Part shown: one piece after another, positions 29,055 through 38,046 of the stretch
Position numbering within the stretch: the first letter of the stretch is position 1
How the letters are laid out: every line of letters begins with the position of its first letter
From: an uncultured Bacteroidales bacterium
GTDB lineage: Bacteria; Bacteroidota; Bacteroidia; Bacteroidales; UBA932
DNA: 64,000 bases
Assembly (NCBI GenBank): GCA_944325495.1
Contig: CALVAD010000006.1
Coordinates: forward strand, 1 to 64,000
Direction: 5' to 3'
Position numbers and translations under genes: made by a program
The notes under the pieces: model-generated
Seen by the model: the letters and a program-made list of their open reading frames with translations, nothing else
What the model was told of the DNA's origin: nothing
The model's database searches: none

Positions 29055-31112
29055 CTATAATTTCCTGCGGCGGCGGAGCTGCCGGAAGCTGTAGGCCCCT
29101 ATGGCGACTACGGACACGAGCGATATCACCAGCCAGAAGGCCCTGTCGAAGAACGGGGCGGTGACCTGCAGCAGCGCAAGTATGGCCAGCATCGCGTTGG
29201 TGAAATAGTCGGCTCCGAGCTGGTCCTTGGTCTTGTATTCCTCCATCAGCATCCTTTCCTTGTCCAGCCGGTTCTCCAGCTGCTCGTAGCGCCGGGAAAG
29301 CCCACGTTGCAGAGTGCCCTCCTCCATGATCTCCTGCTCGCCGCGGTAGTGGAAGATGTCCTGGAGATATTCTGTGTTCAACGAAGTCATCACGTCGCGT
29401 ATCCGCTCGGAGAGCAGCATACTGCGCCGGTAATATGAGTTTCGGTCCGCGAGCGGCCTGCCCGTCACCTTCTCGTTTCTGTCCAGCACGAGCTCGTTGA
29501 TGCTGAGCACGGCGCTCGGTATCAGCAGATAGGGTGAGACGAGGATGTTGGCCGTCTGGTCTTCCGACGTCTCGTCGAACTTGACTTTCATAAGGTGTCC
29601 GCGGCAGATCACTATGAAAGAGTCCCGGCGCACCGCTATAGGCTTTATGGTGTCCGAAATCTCCGCGCTGTTCATGCGCATGAAGTCGAAGATGCCCAGC
29701 AAGAGGCCGCAGAACGCCTTGTTCCAGGGACTTTCGTCAGGCTCCCTGTCGTTCAGCGCCGACTTGCGGAATTCTTCGAAACTGGCGAATAGCTGCCGGC
29801 CGTTGCCGTCGCAGATTCCTGCGATGTCAAGTTCGGTAATGCCGTTGCGCAGGACGCGACAGGGGATTCCATTGAAATTCGATGATACGAAGGCCTCGAT
29901 GGTGTTCCATTTTTCTCCGCTTTCAGCGTCCTCCACGCCGAGCTCCGAACGGTTCGGAACCGAAAACTTCTCCTGTATGCTGCCGAAAGCGCTTATGAGC
30001 TTGATGCAGTCGAGCTCGTTGAAAACCAGACAGGAATTCTCATCGGGAGTGATCACGAGATGCGCGATGCCGATGTTGCGCGTCTGGTTGTCGGTGCAGT
30101 TCACCGATACGGTGACCGGCAGGTCCGTATGCTCCGAGATTCTGTAGAAATCCTGACCTTCCGAGGTGTATCTGTAGAAGCGGGGCAGATGCAGGATGAT
30201 TCTGCGGTAGAGCCCGACATGTCTGGTTCTCACGGGTCTGCGCTCCGGCTGCTGAAGACTATAGTTCATCAGGTCACACTCGTAGGAGTTGAACAGAGGG
30301 TCCTCTCCGGCAGCGTCGGCGGGGGCATGACAGCGGTCAAGCAGGAAATGATAGACGAGAGAGAAGCGAGACATTCCGAACTGCGGCTGCTCCGCGAAGG
30401 GGTGGCATTCGAGCGTGCCGTCGCTTTCGGTGACATAGTCTATGCTCCGGAGCATTTCCAGGAATCTCGGGTGATCCGTGGAGGCTCCGAGTCCGCGGAA
30501 GAAACAGCGCAGGAACTCCTTCAGCTCGCCGGCCGGCAGCTCCGCGCCTCCCTCGGAGAATTCCGGCAGCGTGCACAGGTAGAGATTCTCCGCCCATGGG
30601 GCGCCCGGAGCCAGCGGAGGCTGGTAATATCTTATGGGCACCCTGCATGCCGAATTGCGCGCGAAGAAGCGTACCCTGGAAACCTTGTCCATGCCGTCGT
30701 CGGTTTCCGACAGGAAGGGGTTCTCGGTCTCGAAGAAAAGGCGTCTCATGGTCTCTCCGCGTTCCGCGAGCGACCTGGACAGCTGCCTGACGCCTTCCCG
30801 GAGCAATTCGTCCCCCAGTCTTGCGCCCCTGCAGCCGGGAAGGAGCGCAATGTAGATCAGTTCGGCCGCCCCGCAGTCGGGATACCAGTCGAAGATCTCT
30901 CCTCCGGCCAATGCTCCCTGATGCCAGGCGAGGACGGCGAAAGTCTGCGGATATGACTCCGCGCCGGCACGGATGCGGGCCGTGATTCCGGCGAACGGCT
31001 CCCGCTCGCCTTCGTCCGGGAAAGCCGGCAGGTATATCTGCTCCTCGAATTCGCCGAGCAGGGCTTCAGCCGCCGGGTCGAAAGTCCGGTTGTCGATGAA
31101 TCTGAATTCCAT
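29055..31112 (-). CDS. GNAT-like N-terminus fused to a C-terminal membrane hairpin
   Basis: A 685-residue protein. Residues about 1-185 look like a GNAT acyltransferase: strand AVLAWHQGALAGGEIFDW, strand AELIYIALLPGCRG, then ARLGDELLREGVRQL in place of the acetyl-CoA loop and helix. Residues about 200-580 are a mixed alpha/beta region I do not recognise. About 585-630 is a charged, probably coiled-coil helix (RYEQLENRLDKERMLMEEYK). The end has two hydrophobic helices (about 639-655 and 659-676) and a basic tail (RQLRRRRKL), like the membrane end of CorA-type proteins but without a GMN motif. It would sit on the cytosolic face of the inner membrane. Confidence 0.65.
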   Translation of the reverse strand: MEFRFIDNRTFDPAAEALLGEFEEQIYLPAFPDEGEREPFAGITARIRAGAESYPQTFAVLAWHQGALAGGEIFDWYPDCGAAELIYIALLPGCRGARLGDELLREGVRQLSRSLAERGETMRRLFFETENPFLSETDDGMDKVSRVRFFARNSACRVPIRYYQPPLAPGAPWAENLYLCTLPEFSEGGAELPAGELKEFLRCFFRGLGASTDHPRFLEMLRSIDYVTESDGTLECHPFAEQPQFGMSRFSLVYHFLLDRCHAPADAAGEDPLFNSYECDLMNYSLQQPERRPVRTRHVGLYRRIILHLPRFYRYTSEGQDFYRISEHTDLPVTVSVNCTDNQTRNIGIAHLVITPDENSCLVFNELDCIKLISAFGSIQEKFSVPNRSELGVEDAESGEKWNTIEAFVSSNFNGIPCRVLRNGITELDIAGICDGNGRQLFASFEEFRKSALNDREPDESPWNKAFCGLLLGIFDFMRMNSAEISDTIKPIAVRRDSFIVICRGHLMKVKFDETSEDQTANILVSPYLLIPSAVLSINELVLDRNEKVTGRPLADRNSYYRRSMLLSERIRDVMTSLNTEYLQDIFHYRGEQEIMEEGTLQRGLSRRYEQLENRLDKERMLMEEYKTKDQLGADYFTNAMLAILALLQVTAPFFDRAFWLVISLVSVVAIGAYSFRQLRRRRKL

Positions 31113-31130
31113 GTCGCCGCCTGTCGCGTC

Positions 31131-32414
31131 CTATGCCGCCTTCTTCTGCTTGTCGGGGTCCTTGAAGACTATCATGAAGAGTAGTCCGACCACGAGGGCG
31201 TAGGCCGCGAAGATGTACCAGGCGGTGCTCCAGCTGGGTTCGGCCGCGTTGTATACGAAGCGGTTGACCACGAGTCCGGCGGCCCAGGTGCCTATGGAGG
31301 CCCCGAGCCCGTTGGTCATCAGCATGAACAGCCCCTGAGCGGAGGAGCGCATGTCCTTGTCGACATGCTCGTTGACGAACAGCGAGCCGGAGATGTTGAA
31401 GAAGTCGAAAGCCATGCCGTAGACTATGCAGCTCAGTATGAAGAGCCATACTCCGCCGCCCGGGTTGCCGAGTCCGAAGAACGCGAAGCGGAACACCCAT
31501 GCGAACATCGCGATGAGCATCACCTTCTTGATGCCGAACTTCTTCATGAAGAAGGGTATCAGCAGTATGCACAGCGTTTCGGACGCCTGGCTCAGCGAAA
31601 TCAGCGCATTGGCGTTGTTGGCGCCCCAGGTGTGGGCGTACTCGGGATTGTCGGTGAAGGAGGTGATGAAGGTGTTGGCGTAGCCGTTGGTGATCTGGAG
31701 AGCGGCGCCCAGCAGCATCGAGAAGATGAAGAATATGGCGAACTGGCCGTTCCTGAAGAGCCTGAAGGCGCTCAGGCCGGTCGAGTCGGCGAAGGACTGG
31801 ACTTCGGCGGTCTTGGGCTTGCAGGGGCAGTTGGGGAGAGTGAGCGCATAGAGGCAGAGCACGACGCTCAATGCTCCCGAAACGATGAACTGGTTGAAGG
31901 TGTGCTGGAACTGCACGCCGTCGGCTCCGCGCATGAAGTTCACGAAGAGCATGCTGCAGATGAAGCCCACGGTGCCGAACACCCTGATGGGAGGGAAGTC
32001 CTTGACGGGATCCTTGCCCACCTTCTCAAGGGCATTGTAAGCCACGGAGTTGGCTATGGCTATGGTCGGCATGAAGAACGCCACGCTTATGGTGTAGAGG
32101 GCGTAGAACACGCCGAACTGTATCCCGTCGCCCGCACCCATCGCGTAGAAGCCTGCGCCCAGCATCGCGGCTCCGGCAAGGCCGTGGCACAGCGAAAGCA
32201 CCTTCTGCGCGGGAATCCACTTGTCGGCGATGATGCCCATCAGCGCGGGCATGAATATGGATACGAAGCCCTGGGTGGCGAAGAACAGCCATATCTGGGG
32301 GCCGAAGCCGGACTTGGCGAGGAAACTTCCCATGGAGGTGAGATATGCGCCCCATACGGCGAACTCCAGGAAGTTCATGAGAATCAGCCTGAGGCTGACA
32401 TTGGCATTTTTCAT
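31131..32414 (-). CDS. NupG-like nucleoside:H+ symporter (MFS)
   Basis: A 427-residue inner-membrane transporter with 12 predicted helices. The N-terminus LRLILMNFLEFAVWGAYLTS and the SMGSFLAKSGFGPQIW segment match the nucleoside/H+ symporter family (NupG, XapB). The ATG at 32414 is preferred; the upstream extension begins with TTG over a TAATTTTG box (minus strand 32431-32424) that may be the -7 element. It likely imports nucleosides, but sugar-related members exist. The GNAT/membrane fusion gene follows 18 nt downstream on the same strand. Confidence 0.85.
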   Translation of the reverse strand: MKNANVSLRLILMNFLEFAVWGAYLTSMGSFLAKSGFGPQIWLFFATQGFVSIFMPALMGIIADKWIPAQKVLSLCHGLAGAAMLGAGFYAMGAGDGIQFGVFYALYTISVAFFMPTIAIANSVAYNALEKVGKDPVKDFPPIRVFGTVGFICSMLFVNFMRGADGVQFQHTFNQFIVSGALSVVLCLYALTLPNCPCKPKTAEVQSFADSTGLSAFRLFRNGQFAIFFIFSMLLGAALQITNGYANTFITSFTDNPEYAHTWGANNANALISLSQASETLCILLIPFFMKKFGIKKVMLIAMFAWVFRFAFFGLGNPGGGVWLFILSCIVYGMAFDFFNISGSLFVNEHVDKDMRSSAQGLFMLMTNGLGASIGTWAAGLVVNRFVYNAAEPSWSTAWYIFAAYALVVGLLFMIVFKDPDKQKKAA

Positions 32415-32470
32415 GTGATCAGTCAAAATTAGTTATCGGACAAAATTAAAAGAATTTGCGGGATTCTCCC

Positions 32471-32478
32471 TATATTTG
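32471..32478 (+). promoter_or_regulatory. -7 element immediately before tgt
   Basis: TATATTTG matches TAnnTTTG exactly and ends 4 bp before the tgt ATG at 32483. Transcription would begin at or next to the start codon. No good -33 element is present. Confidence 0.5.
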
Positions 32479-32482
32479 AGGG

Positions 32483-33613
32483 ATGAAATTCAGCATATCC
32501 GCAAAAGACCCGCATTCTTCGGCACGGTGCGGCACGCTTGAGACCGCCCACGGAGCGGTACGCACGCCCATTTTCATGCCGGTGGGCACGGTAGGTTCGG
32601 TCAAGGGCGTGTATCACCGCGACCTCAAGGAGGACATAAAGGCCGAAATCATACTCGGCAACACATACCATCTCTACCTGCGTCCCGGACTGGAGACTCT
32701 ACGGGCGGCGGGAGGGCTCCACAAGTTCGAGTCCTGGGACAGGCCCATACTCACCGACAGCGGCGGCTTCCAGGTCTTCTCGCTGAGCCCGATCAGGAAG
32801 CTCACCCCCGAAGGCTGCACCTTCCGCAGCCATATCGACGGCTCGCGCCACATATTCACTCCGGAGAACAATGTGGACACGCAGCGCATAATCGGCGCCG
32901 ACATAATGATGGCGCTCGACGAGTGCTGCCCGGGCGAGGCCGACCACACATACGCACGCAAGAGCCTCGACCTGACCAAAGGCTGGCTGGAAAGGTATGC
33001 CGCGCGTTTCCGCGAGACCGAACCGCTCTACGGCTACGACCAGTGCTTCTTCCCGATAGTGCAGGGCTGCGTATATCCGGATCTTCGCAGGGAGGCGGCC
33101 GACCATGCGGTGCAGTTCGGCGCCGACGGCTACGCGATAGGCGGACTTGCCGTGGGAGAGCCCACGGAGAAGATGTACGAGATGCTGGAGCTCGTGTGTC
33201 CGCTGCTTCCCGAGGACAGGCCGCGCTACCTGATGGGCGTCGGCACTCCGGCCAACATACTCGAGGGCATAGAGAGGGGAGTGGACATGTTCGACTGCGT
33301 GATGCCCACGCGCAACGGCCGCAACGGCATGCTGTTCACCTGGAACGGCATCATGAACATGCGCAATGCCAGATGGGCGCAGGATTTCTCGGAGATCGAC
33401 CCGTCAGGGACATCCTTCGTCGACCATAACTATTCCAAGGCATATCTGCATCATCTTTTCATAGCCGGCGAGATGTTCGCCGCGATGCTCGCGAGCGAGC
33501 ATAACCTCGCGTTCTACCTCGACCTCGTGCGCCAGGCGCGGCTGCATGTTGAAGCCGGCGACTATGCCGCATGGAAGAAGGATGCAGTCGGCAGGATAAG
33601 TTCGAGGCTATGA
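32483..33613 (+). CDS. tgt: tRNA-guanine transglycosylase lacking the zinc cysteines
   Basis: A 376-residue cytosolic enzyme that exchanges guanine-34 for preQ1 in tRNAs with GUN anticodons. The catalytic blocks are intact: PILTDSGGFQVFSL (D92), ALDECCPG, GGLAVGEP and MFDCVMPTRNGRNG (nucleophile D271). The C-terminal zinc motif CxCxxC of E. coli-type TGT is not present; the aligned stretch reads DPSGTSFVDHNYSKAYLHHL (306-325). The start is supported by the normal N-terminal spacing to TPIFMPVGT. It overlaps the LptF/G gene by 4 nt. Confidence 0.94.
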   Translation: MKFSISAKDPHSSARCGTLETAHGAVRTPIFMPVGTVGSVKGVYHRDLKEDIKAEIILGNTYHLYLRPGLETLRAAGGLHKFESWDRPILTDSGGFQVFSLSPIRKLTPEGCTFRSHIDGSRHIFTPENNVDTQRIIGADIMMALDECCPGEADHTYARKSLDLTKGWLERYAARFRETEPLYGYDQCFFPIVQGCVYPDLRREAADHAVQFGADGYAIGGLAVGEPTEKMYEMLELVCPLLPEDRPRYLMGVGTPANILEGIERGVDMFDCVMPTRNGRNGMLFTWNGIMNMRNARWAQDFSEIDPSGTSFVDHNYSKAYLHHLFIAGEMFAAMLASEHNLAFYLDLVRQARLHVEAGDYAAWKKDAVGRISSRL

Positions 33614-34701
33614 ATTTCTACATCAAGAAGCTCGACGTCTACATAGCGAAGAAGTTCATCCTGACCTTCTTCGTGGCGCTGCTGCTGATAATCGGCATAG
33701 TCATAATCTTCGACATTTCCGAGAAGATAGACTATTTCGTGAAGAACGAAGCTCCGCTGAAGGCCATAATCTTCGACTACTACCTGAACTTCATCCCGTA
33801 CTTCGTCAACATGTTCTCGCCGCTCTTCGTGTTCATCACCGTGATTTTCTTCACATCGAGGATGGCCGCGAACTCCGAGATAATCGCGATTCTTTCCGGC
33901 GGCGTGAGCTACAACCGCATGATGGTGCCGTACATGGCCTCGGCCATGCTCATCGCCCTGCTGTCGCTCGGACTGAACCTCTATGTGATTCCGAGGTCCA
34001 ACGCCACGCGGGTCGAGTTCGAAGCCCAGTATATAAAGCGCCACAACAATTTCAATCTCAGGGACATACATTATCAGATCTCTCCCGGGCAGTTCATCTA
34101 TATCGAGTCGTTCTCGCGCTGGAACAACACCGCCTACCGCTTCACAATGGAGGACATAGAGGACAACAGGCTCGTGCGCAAGGTGAGCGCCGAGACGGCG
34201 GTATGGGACAGTACGATGGACGGGTGGCACCTGCGCCGCGTGTTCACGAGGGAGTATTCCGCGGGACTTCAGGACAGAGTGTCCTACAAGGCGCAGGTAG
34301 ATACGGTAATAGCGCTGAAGATCAAGGACCTGTTCAACAACGAGAAGACGGTCGAGGCGCTTTCCATAAAGCAGCTCAACGAACTTATAGCGACCCAGAA
34401 GATGAGGGGCGACGCCAATGTGATGTACGCCCAGATCGAGAAGCACCGCCGCTGGGCCCTGCCTTTCTCCGCGCTCGTGCTTACGATAATAGGAGTGACG
34501 CTGTCGGCCAAGAAGCGGCGCGGCGGAATCGGGTGGAACATCGGCATCGGCATAGCGCTCGCGTTCTCGTACATCCTGTTCCTGCGTTTCAGCGAGATGT
34601 TCGTGTATACGAACACGCTGCCTCCGGGCATAGCGCTGTGGATTCCCAATCTGCTGTACGCGATAATCGCGGCCGCGCTGTACCGCTACGCGCCGAAGTA
34701 G
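33610..34701 (+). CDS. LptF/LptG-family lipopolysaccharide export permease
   Basis: A 363-residue inner-membrane protein of the YjgP/YjgQ family. It extracts LPS from the membrane together with LptB. Three N-terminal helices (from LDVYIAKKFILTFFVALLLIIG to the EIIAILSGGVSYNRMM segment), a periplasmic beta-jellyroll (about 135-265) and three C-terminal helices match LptF/G. The start MNFYIKKLDVYI overlaps the tgt stop by 4 nt (ATGA), giving translational coupling. Whether it acts as LptF or LptG is not clear. Confidence 0.88.
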   Translation: MNFYIKKLDVYIAKKFILTFFVALLLIIGIVIIFDISEKIDYFVKNEAPLKAIIFDYYLNFIPYFVNMFSPLFVFITVIFFTSRMAANSEIIAILSGGVSYNRMMVPYMASAMLIALLSLGLNLYVIPRSNATRVEFEAQYIKRHNNFNLRDIHYQISPGQFIYIESFSRWNNTAYRFTMEDIEDNRLVRKVSAETAVWDSTMDGWHLRRVFTREYSAGLQDRVSYKAQVDTVIALKIKDLFNNEKTVEALSIKQLNELIATQKMRGDANVMYAQIEKHRRWALPFSALVLTIIGVTLSAKKRRGGIGWNIGIGIALAFSYILFLRFSEMFVYTNTLPPGIALWIPNLLYAIIAAALYRYAPK

Positions 34702-34840
34702 ACGGAGAGTCCGCATTGAGGCTGCTTCCGATTTTGCAAACGGGCGGAGTCTTAAGGCTGCGGGCGGTTGAGACTGTCAGGCGATATCAGGCAGTATGCA
34801 GAAAATGTAAAACGGACTGCATGGCAAAAGTTATAGGACA

Positions 34841-35275
34841 ATGAAAGTCAAGGTAATGAACCGGAGCGGCAACGAACTGCCGCAGTATGCCACGGAGCTT
34901 GCGGCCGGAACGGACGTGCGCTCGGCGAACGACGAACCTATAGTTCTGAAGCCGCTGCAGCGCGCCATGGTGCCCACCGGACTGTTCGTGGAGATTCCCG
35001 CCGGATATGAGATACAGGTGCGCCCCCGCAGCGGCCTTGCGGCGAAGAAGGGTGTCACGGTGCTCAATGCGCCGGGAACAATCGACGCCGACTACCGCGG
35101 GGAGATATGCGTGATACTCGTGAACCTGAGCGCCGAGGACTTCGTGATCGAGAAAGGGGAGCGTATAGCGCAGCTTGTGCTGGCGCGTCACGAGCGCATC
35201 GACTGGGAGGAGAGCGGCAGCCTCGCGGAATCCGCGCGCGGCGCGGGAGGCTTCGGCAGCACCGGCGTCAAATAA
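34841..35275 (+). CDS. dut: Deoxyuridine 5'-triphosphate nucleotidohydrolase
   Basis: A 144-residue trimeric enzyme hydrolysing dUTP to dUMP and pyrophosphate. All five motifs are visible: [41 protein letters not shown] and the C-terminal [10 protein letters not shown]. Length is normal. It is preceded by a 139-bp gap with no clear promoter or hairpin and followed by a family A-like hairpin before murF. Confidence 0.96.
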   Translation: MKVKVMNRSGNELPQYATELAAGTDVRSANDEPIVLKPLQRAMVPTGLFVEIPAGYEIQVRPRSGLAAKKGVTVLNAPGTIDADYRGEICVILVNLSAEDFVIEKGERIAQLVLARHERIDWEESGSLAESARGAGGFGSTGVK

Positions 35276-35309
35276 TTTGAACTTGCATTTCTATGTGCTG
35301 CTATCGGCC

Positions 35310-35372
35310 ATGCTGACCTGCTGCTTCGAGGGAGGCTTTTCCCGCCTCCCGAGGGGCACGCACGGTCAGCAT
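35310..35372. repeat. Family A-like palindrome between dut and murF, short loop
   Basis: The inner stem GGGAGGC/GCCTCCC encloses the 7-nt loop TTTTCCC (GGGAAAA on the other strand). The outer 9 bp (ATGCTGACC/GGTCAGCAT) also pair, but the middle of the arms is mismatched, suggesting a decayed copy. Confidence 0.7.
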
Positions 35373-35400
35373 CGCAAGAAAGATATGATTGTATTCAATT

Positions 35401-36702
35401 ATGACAACAGAAGAACTTTATTCAATATATCAGGACTGCGGATGCCGGGTGACAACCGACAGTCGGAAAATCACCGGGGGAGAGATATTCTTCGCGCTCA
35501 AAGGCGAGAATTTCGACGGCAACGACTATGCGCCCGCAGCCTTGGAGAAAGGCGCCGCATGGGCTGTGGCCGACCGGAAGGAGCTGCCGCAGAATGACCG
35601 GCTGATAGTGGTGGATGATGCGTTCGCAGCACTGCAGCAGCTGGCGGTATGGCATCGCACGCACCTGCGCGGAGGGCGTCTGCCGGTGATAGGTCTGACC
35701 GGAACCAACGGCAAGACTACCACCAAGAACCTGATCCGAGCGGTGCTCTCCCGGAAATACCGCGTAAGCGCGACCGAAGGCAATCTCAACAACGACATCG
35801 GCGTGCCGCTGACCCTGCTCGCGATGCCCCGGGACACCGAGATAGCCGTCGTGGAGATGGGCGCGAACCATCCGGACGACATAGCGAAACTCGTCAGGGT
35901 GAGTCAGCCGGACTACGGTCTGATCACCAATGTCGGCCGCGCGCATCTGCTCGGCTTCGGCTCGTTCGAGGGCGTGAAGGCCGCCAAGGGCGAATTGTAC
36001 AAATGGCTCGGCGGCCGTCGCGGTTCGGTGATATTCATCAACGAGGACGACGGGAACCTCAGGGAGATGGCTTCCGGCATCGCCTGTCATTTCTTCGGCT
36101 ACGGCCGGAAATACCAGAATGTGGAGATACTGCCTGCCGGGCCGCAGCAGCCCTGCCTGAGGCTGGTGCTCGACGGCATGACGGTCTCGACTCACCTCGT
36201 CGGGGCATACAACGCCGACAATGTGCTGGCAGCCATAGCCGTGGGGGATTACTTCGGGGTGCCGAGAGAGGATTCGGTGAGGGCGGTTTCGGAGTTCGTT
36301 CCGGACAATATCCGCTCGCAGTTCGTGAACACCGGCCGCAATACATTGATTGTCGATGCCTACAACGCCAATCCTTCCTCTATGAACGCCGCACTTGACA
36401 ATTTCGAGTCTTGCGCTGCCGGTGTCAGGCTTGCCCTGCTCGGTGACATGAAGGAGCTCGGTGCCGATTCCGCAGCCGAACATGCCGGGATCGTGCGCAG
36501 GCTGCTCGCCTCGGGGACGGATGCGATGCTTGTGGGGTCGGAGTTCCGCTCGGCAGTCTCCGCCTGCGGTGCCGGCTTCCCCTGCTTCGACGACTCCGCC
36601 GCGCTTGCCGCATACCTGAAGTCGCATCCGGTTTCGGGAGCTTTCGTGCTCGTGAAGGGCTCGCGCAGCATGAAGATGGAGGCTGTCGTCCCGGAGCTGT
36701 AA
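35401..36702 (+). CDS. murF: UDP-N-acetylmuramoyl-tripeptide--D-alanyl-D-alanine ligase
   Basis: A 433-residue cytosolic ATP-dependent ligase that adds D-Ala-D-Ala to the UDP-MurNAc-tripeptide in peptidoglycan synthesis. The ATP loop GLTGTNGKTTTKNL, VEMGANHPDDIAKL, TNVGRAHL and the C-terminal YNANPSSMNAAL and LLGDMKELG are hallmarks. The ATG at 35401 (MTTEELYSIY) is used; an in-frame TTG lies 12 nt upstream. Length is typical. Confidence 0.95.
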   Translation: MTTEELYSIYQDCGCRVTTDSRKITGGEIFFALKGENFDGNDYAPAALEKGAAWAVADRKELPQNDRLIVVDDAFAALQQLAVWHRTHLRGGRLPVIGLTGTNGKTTTKNLIRAVLSRKYRVSATEGNLNNDIGVPLTLLAMPRDTEIAVVEMGANHPDDIAKLVRVSQPDYGLITNVGRAHLLGFGSFEGVKAAKGELYKWLGGRRGSVIFINEDDGNLREMASGIACHFFGYGRKYQNVEILPAGPQQPCLRLVLDGMTVSTHLVGAYNADNVLAAIAVGDYFGVPREDSVRAVSEFVPDNIRSQFVNTGRNTLIVDAYNANPSSMNAALDNFESCAAGVRLALLGDMKELGADSAAEHAGIVRRLLASGTDAMLVGSEFRSAVSACGAGFPCFDDSAALAAYLKSHPVSGAFVLVKGSRSMKMEAVVPEL

Positions 36703-36712
36703 TTGTAAAGGA

Positions 36713-36737
36713 CTAAAAGTGCTCTTTTGGTTCTTTC
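36713..36737. terminator. Weak terminator between murF and glycerate kinase
   Basis: CTAAAAG and CTTTTGG can pair around TGCT (with a G-T pair), followed by TTCTTT. It lies between convergent genes. Confidence 0.4.
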
Positions 36738-36760
36738 GCGACCTTGCGCTGGAGCGGCCG

Positions 36761-37882
36761 TCAGATTCCGCGGAGAATCGCGGCGAGGGTGCGCCTGATA
36801 TTCGCCTCCGCCACTTCGGGCCGCATTGCGGTTTCACGGGGGCATCCGGGCGGACTGATGCGGAACATTCCGGCAAATCCGGGATTCGCTGCATCGGGGC
36901 TTATGTCTCCAGCCAGTGCGATGACGGGAATGCCGAGTGCCGATGCCCGGCGTAGCACGCGCAGCGGCAGTTTGCCCATTGAGGTCTGCGCGTCTATCCT
37001 GCCTTCGCCTGTGATGACGAGGTCCGCGCCGGCGGCTTTCCTGTCGAAGTCCGATGCGTCAAGCACCATCTCTGCCCCGGGGACAAGGTCCGCGTGCAGG
37101 AATGCGAGCAGCGCGGCACCCATGCCTCCGGCCGCACCGGCACCCCTGACTTTCCTGATGTCGGTTCCGAGCGCCCTCATGGTCGCGGCGGCGAAATTCC
37201 GCATTCCCGAGTCGAGTGCCTCTGCCATTCGTGCGTCGGCTCCTTTCTGCGGACCGTATATGAATGCTGCCCCATCCGGACCGCAGAAGGGGTTCTCCAC
37301 ATCGCAGGCTGCCGTGAACTCGGCTTCTTTCAGTTCCGGACGCATTTCTCCCATATCGATGTCGGCAACCTGCGCCAGGGATTCTCCGGTTCCCGGCAGC
37401 GGCCTTCCGTTGAAGTCCATGAACTTCACCCCGAGGACGCTCAGCATACCGGTTCCAGCGTCATTAGTCGCTGTCCCTCCGAGTCCTATGAGAAAGCGGC
37501 GGCATCCTCGGGCCAGAGCGTCCGAAATCATTTCCCCGGTCCCGTAAGTGGTGGTCTTCATCGGATTGCGCTCCAGCGGGCCGAGCAGTGCGAGCCCACT
37601 TGCCGTTGCCGTTTCCATGACGGCTGTCCTGCCGTCAGCGGAGATGCCGTACACTGCCCGCAGCGGCCGCATCAGAGGGTCGTGCACGACGGCCTCGACC
37701 ATCCGGCCTCCGAGTGCCCCGGTCAGAGCGGCGCATGTTCCCTCTCCTCCGTCGGCGGCCTCTATGCGGACGATTTCGCAGTCATGGAAGACCTCCAGTA
37801 TTCCCGACGACACGGCCGCCGCGACCTGAGATGAACTCAGGCAGCCCTTGAACGAATCCGTTGCGACCACTATTTTCTTCAT
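36761..37882 (-). CDS. glxK: Glycerate 2-kinase (GlxK type)
   Basis: A 373-residue cytosolic kinase that phosphorylates D-glycerate to 2-phosphoglycerate. MKKIVVATDSFKGCLSS at the N-terminus, EAADGGEGT, METATASGLALL, GLGGTATNDAGTGML and TGEGRIDAQTSMGKLP are the class I glycerate kinase hallmarks. Length matches GarK/GlxK (about 380). It is transcribed alone from the promoter at 37925-37956. Confidence 0.93.
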   Translation of the reverse strand: MKKIVVATDSFKGCLSSSQVAAAVSSGILEVFHDCEIVRIEAADGGEGTCAALTGALGGRMVEAVVHDPLMRPLRAVYGISADGRTAVMETATASGLALLGPLERNPMKTTTYGTGEMISDALARGCRRFLIGLGGTATNDAGTGMLSVLGVKFMDFNGRPLPGTGESLAQVADIDMGEMRPELKEAEFTAACDVENPFCGPDGAAFIYGPQKGADARMAEALDSGMRNFAAATMRALGTDIRKVRGAGAAGGMGAALLAFLHADLVPGAEMVLDASDFDRKAAGADLVITGEGRIDAQTSMGKLPLRVLRRASALGIPVIALAGDISPDAANPGFAGMFRISPPGCPRETAMRPEVAEANIRRTLAAILRGI

Positions 37883-37924
37883 GCCGCCAGGAAGCTGTTT
37901 TGAAATTTTCCGGAACTTCTCCCC

Positions 37925-37956
37925 CGAAAATACTTCTTATATTCAAGAATTTCAAA
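37925..37956 (-). promoter_or_regulatory. Promoter of glycerate kinase
   Basis: On the minus strand TTTG (37956-37953), 20 bp, then TATTTTCG (37932-37925): a close fit to TTTG-N19-21-TAnnTTTG, 42 bp upstream of the ATG. Confidence 0.65.
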
Positions 37957-38046
37957 ACATTTTCCGGGATATTGTTCCCATTCGGCGGTTCCGGCAGTTT
38001 CCGGCGGAGATTCTTCCGGCTGAAGGTGCTTCCGGGCCTTTACCGT

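Noticed and set aside
32427-32482. preQ1 riboswitch upstream of tgt
   Set aside because: The -7 box lies 4 bp before the start codon, so there is no leader that could fold.
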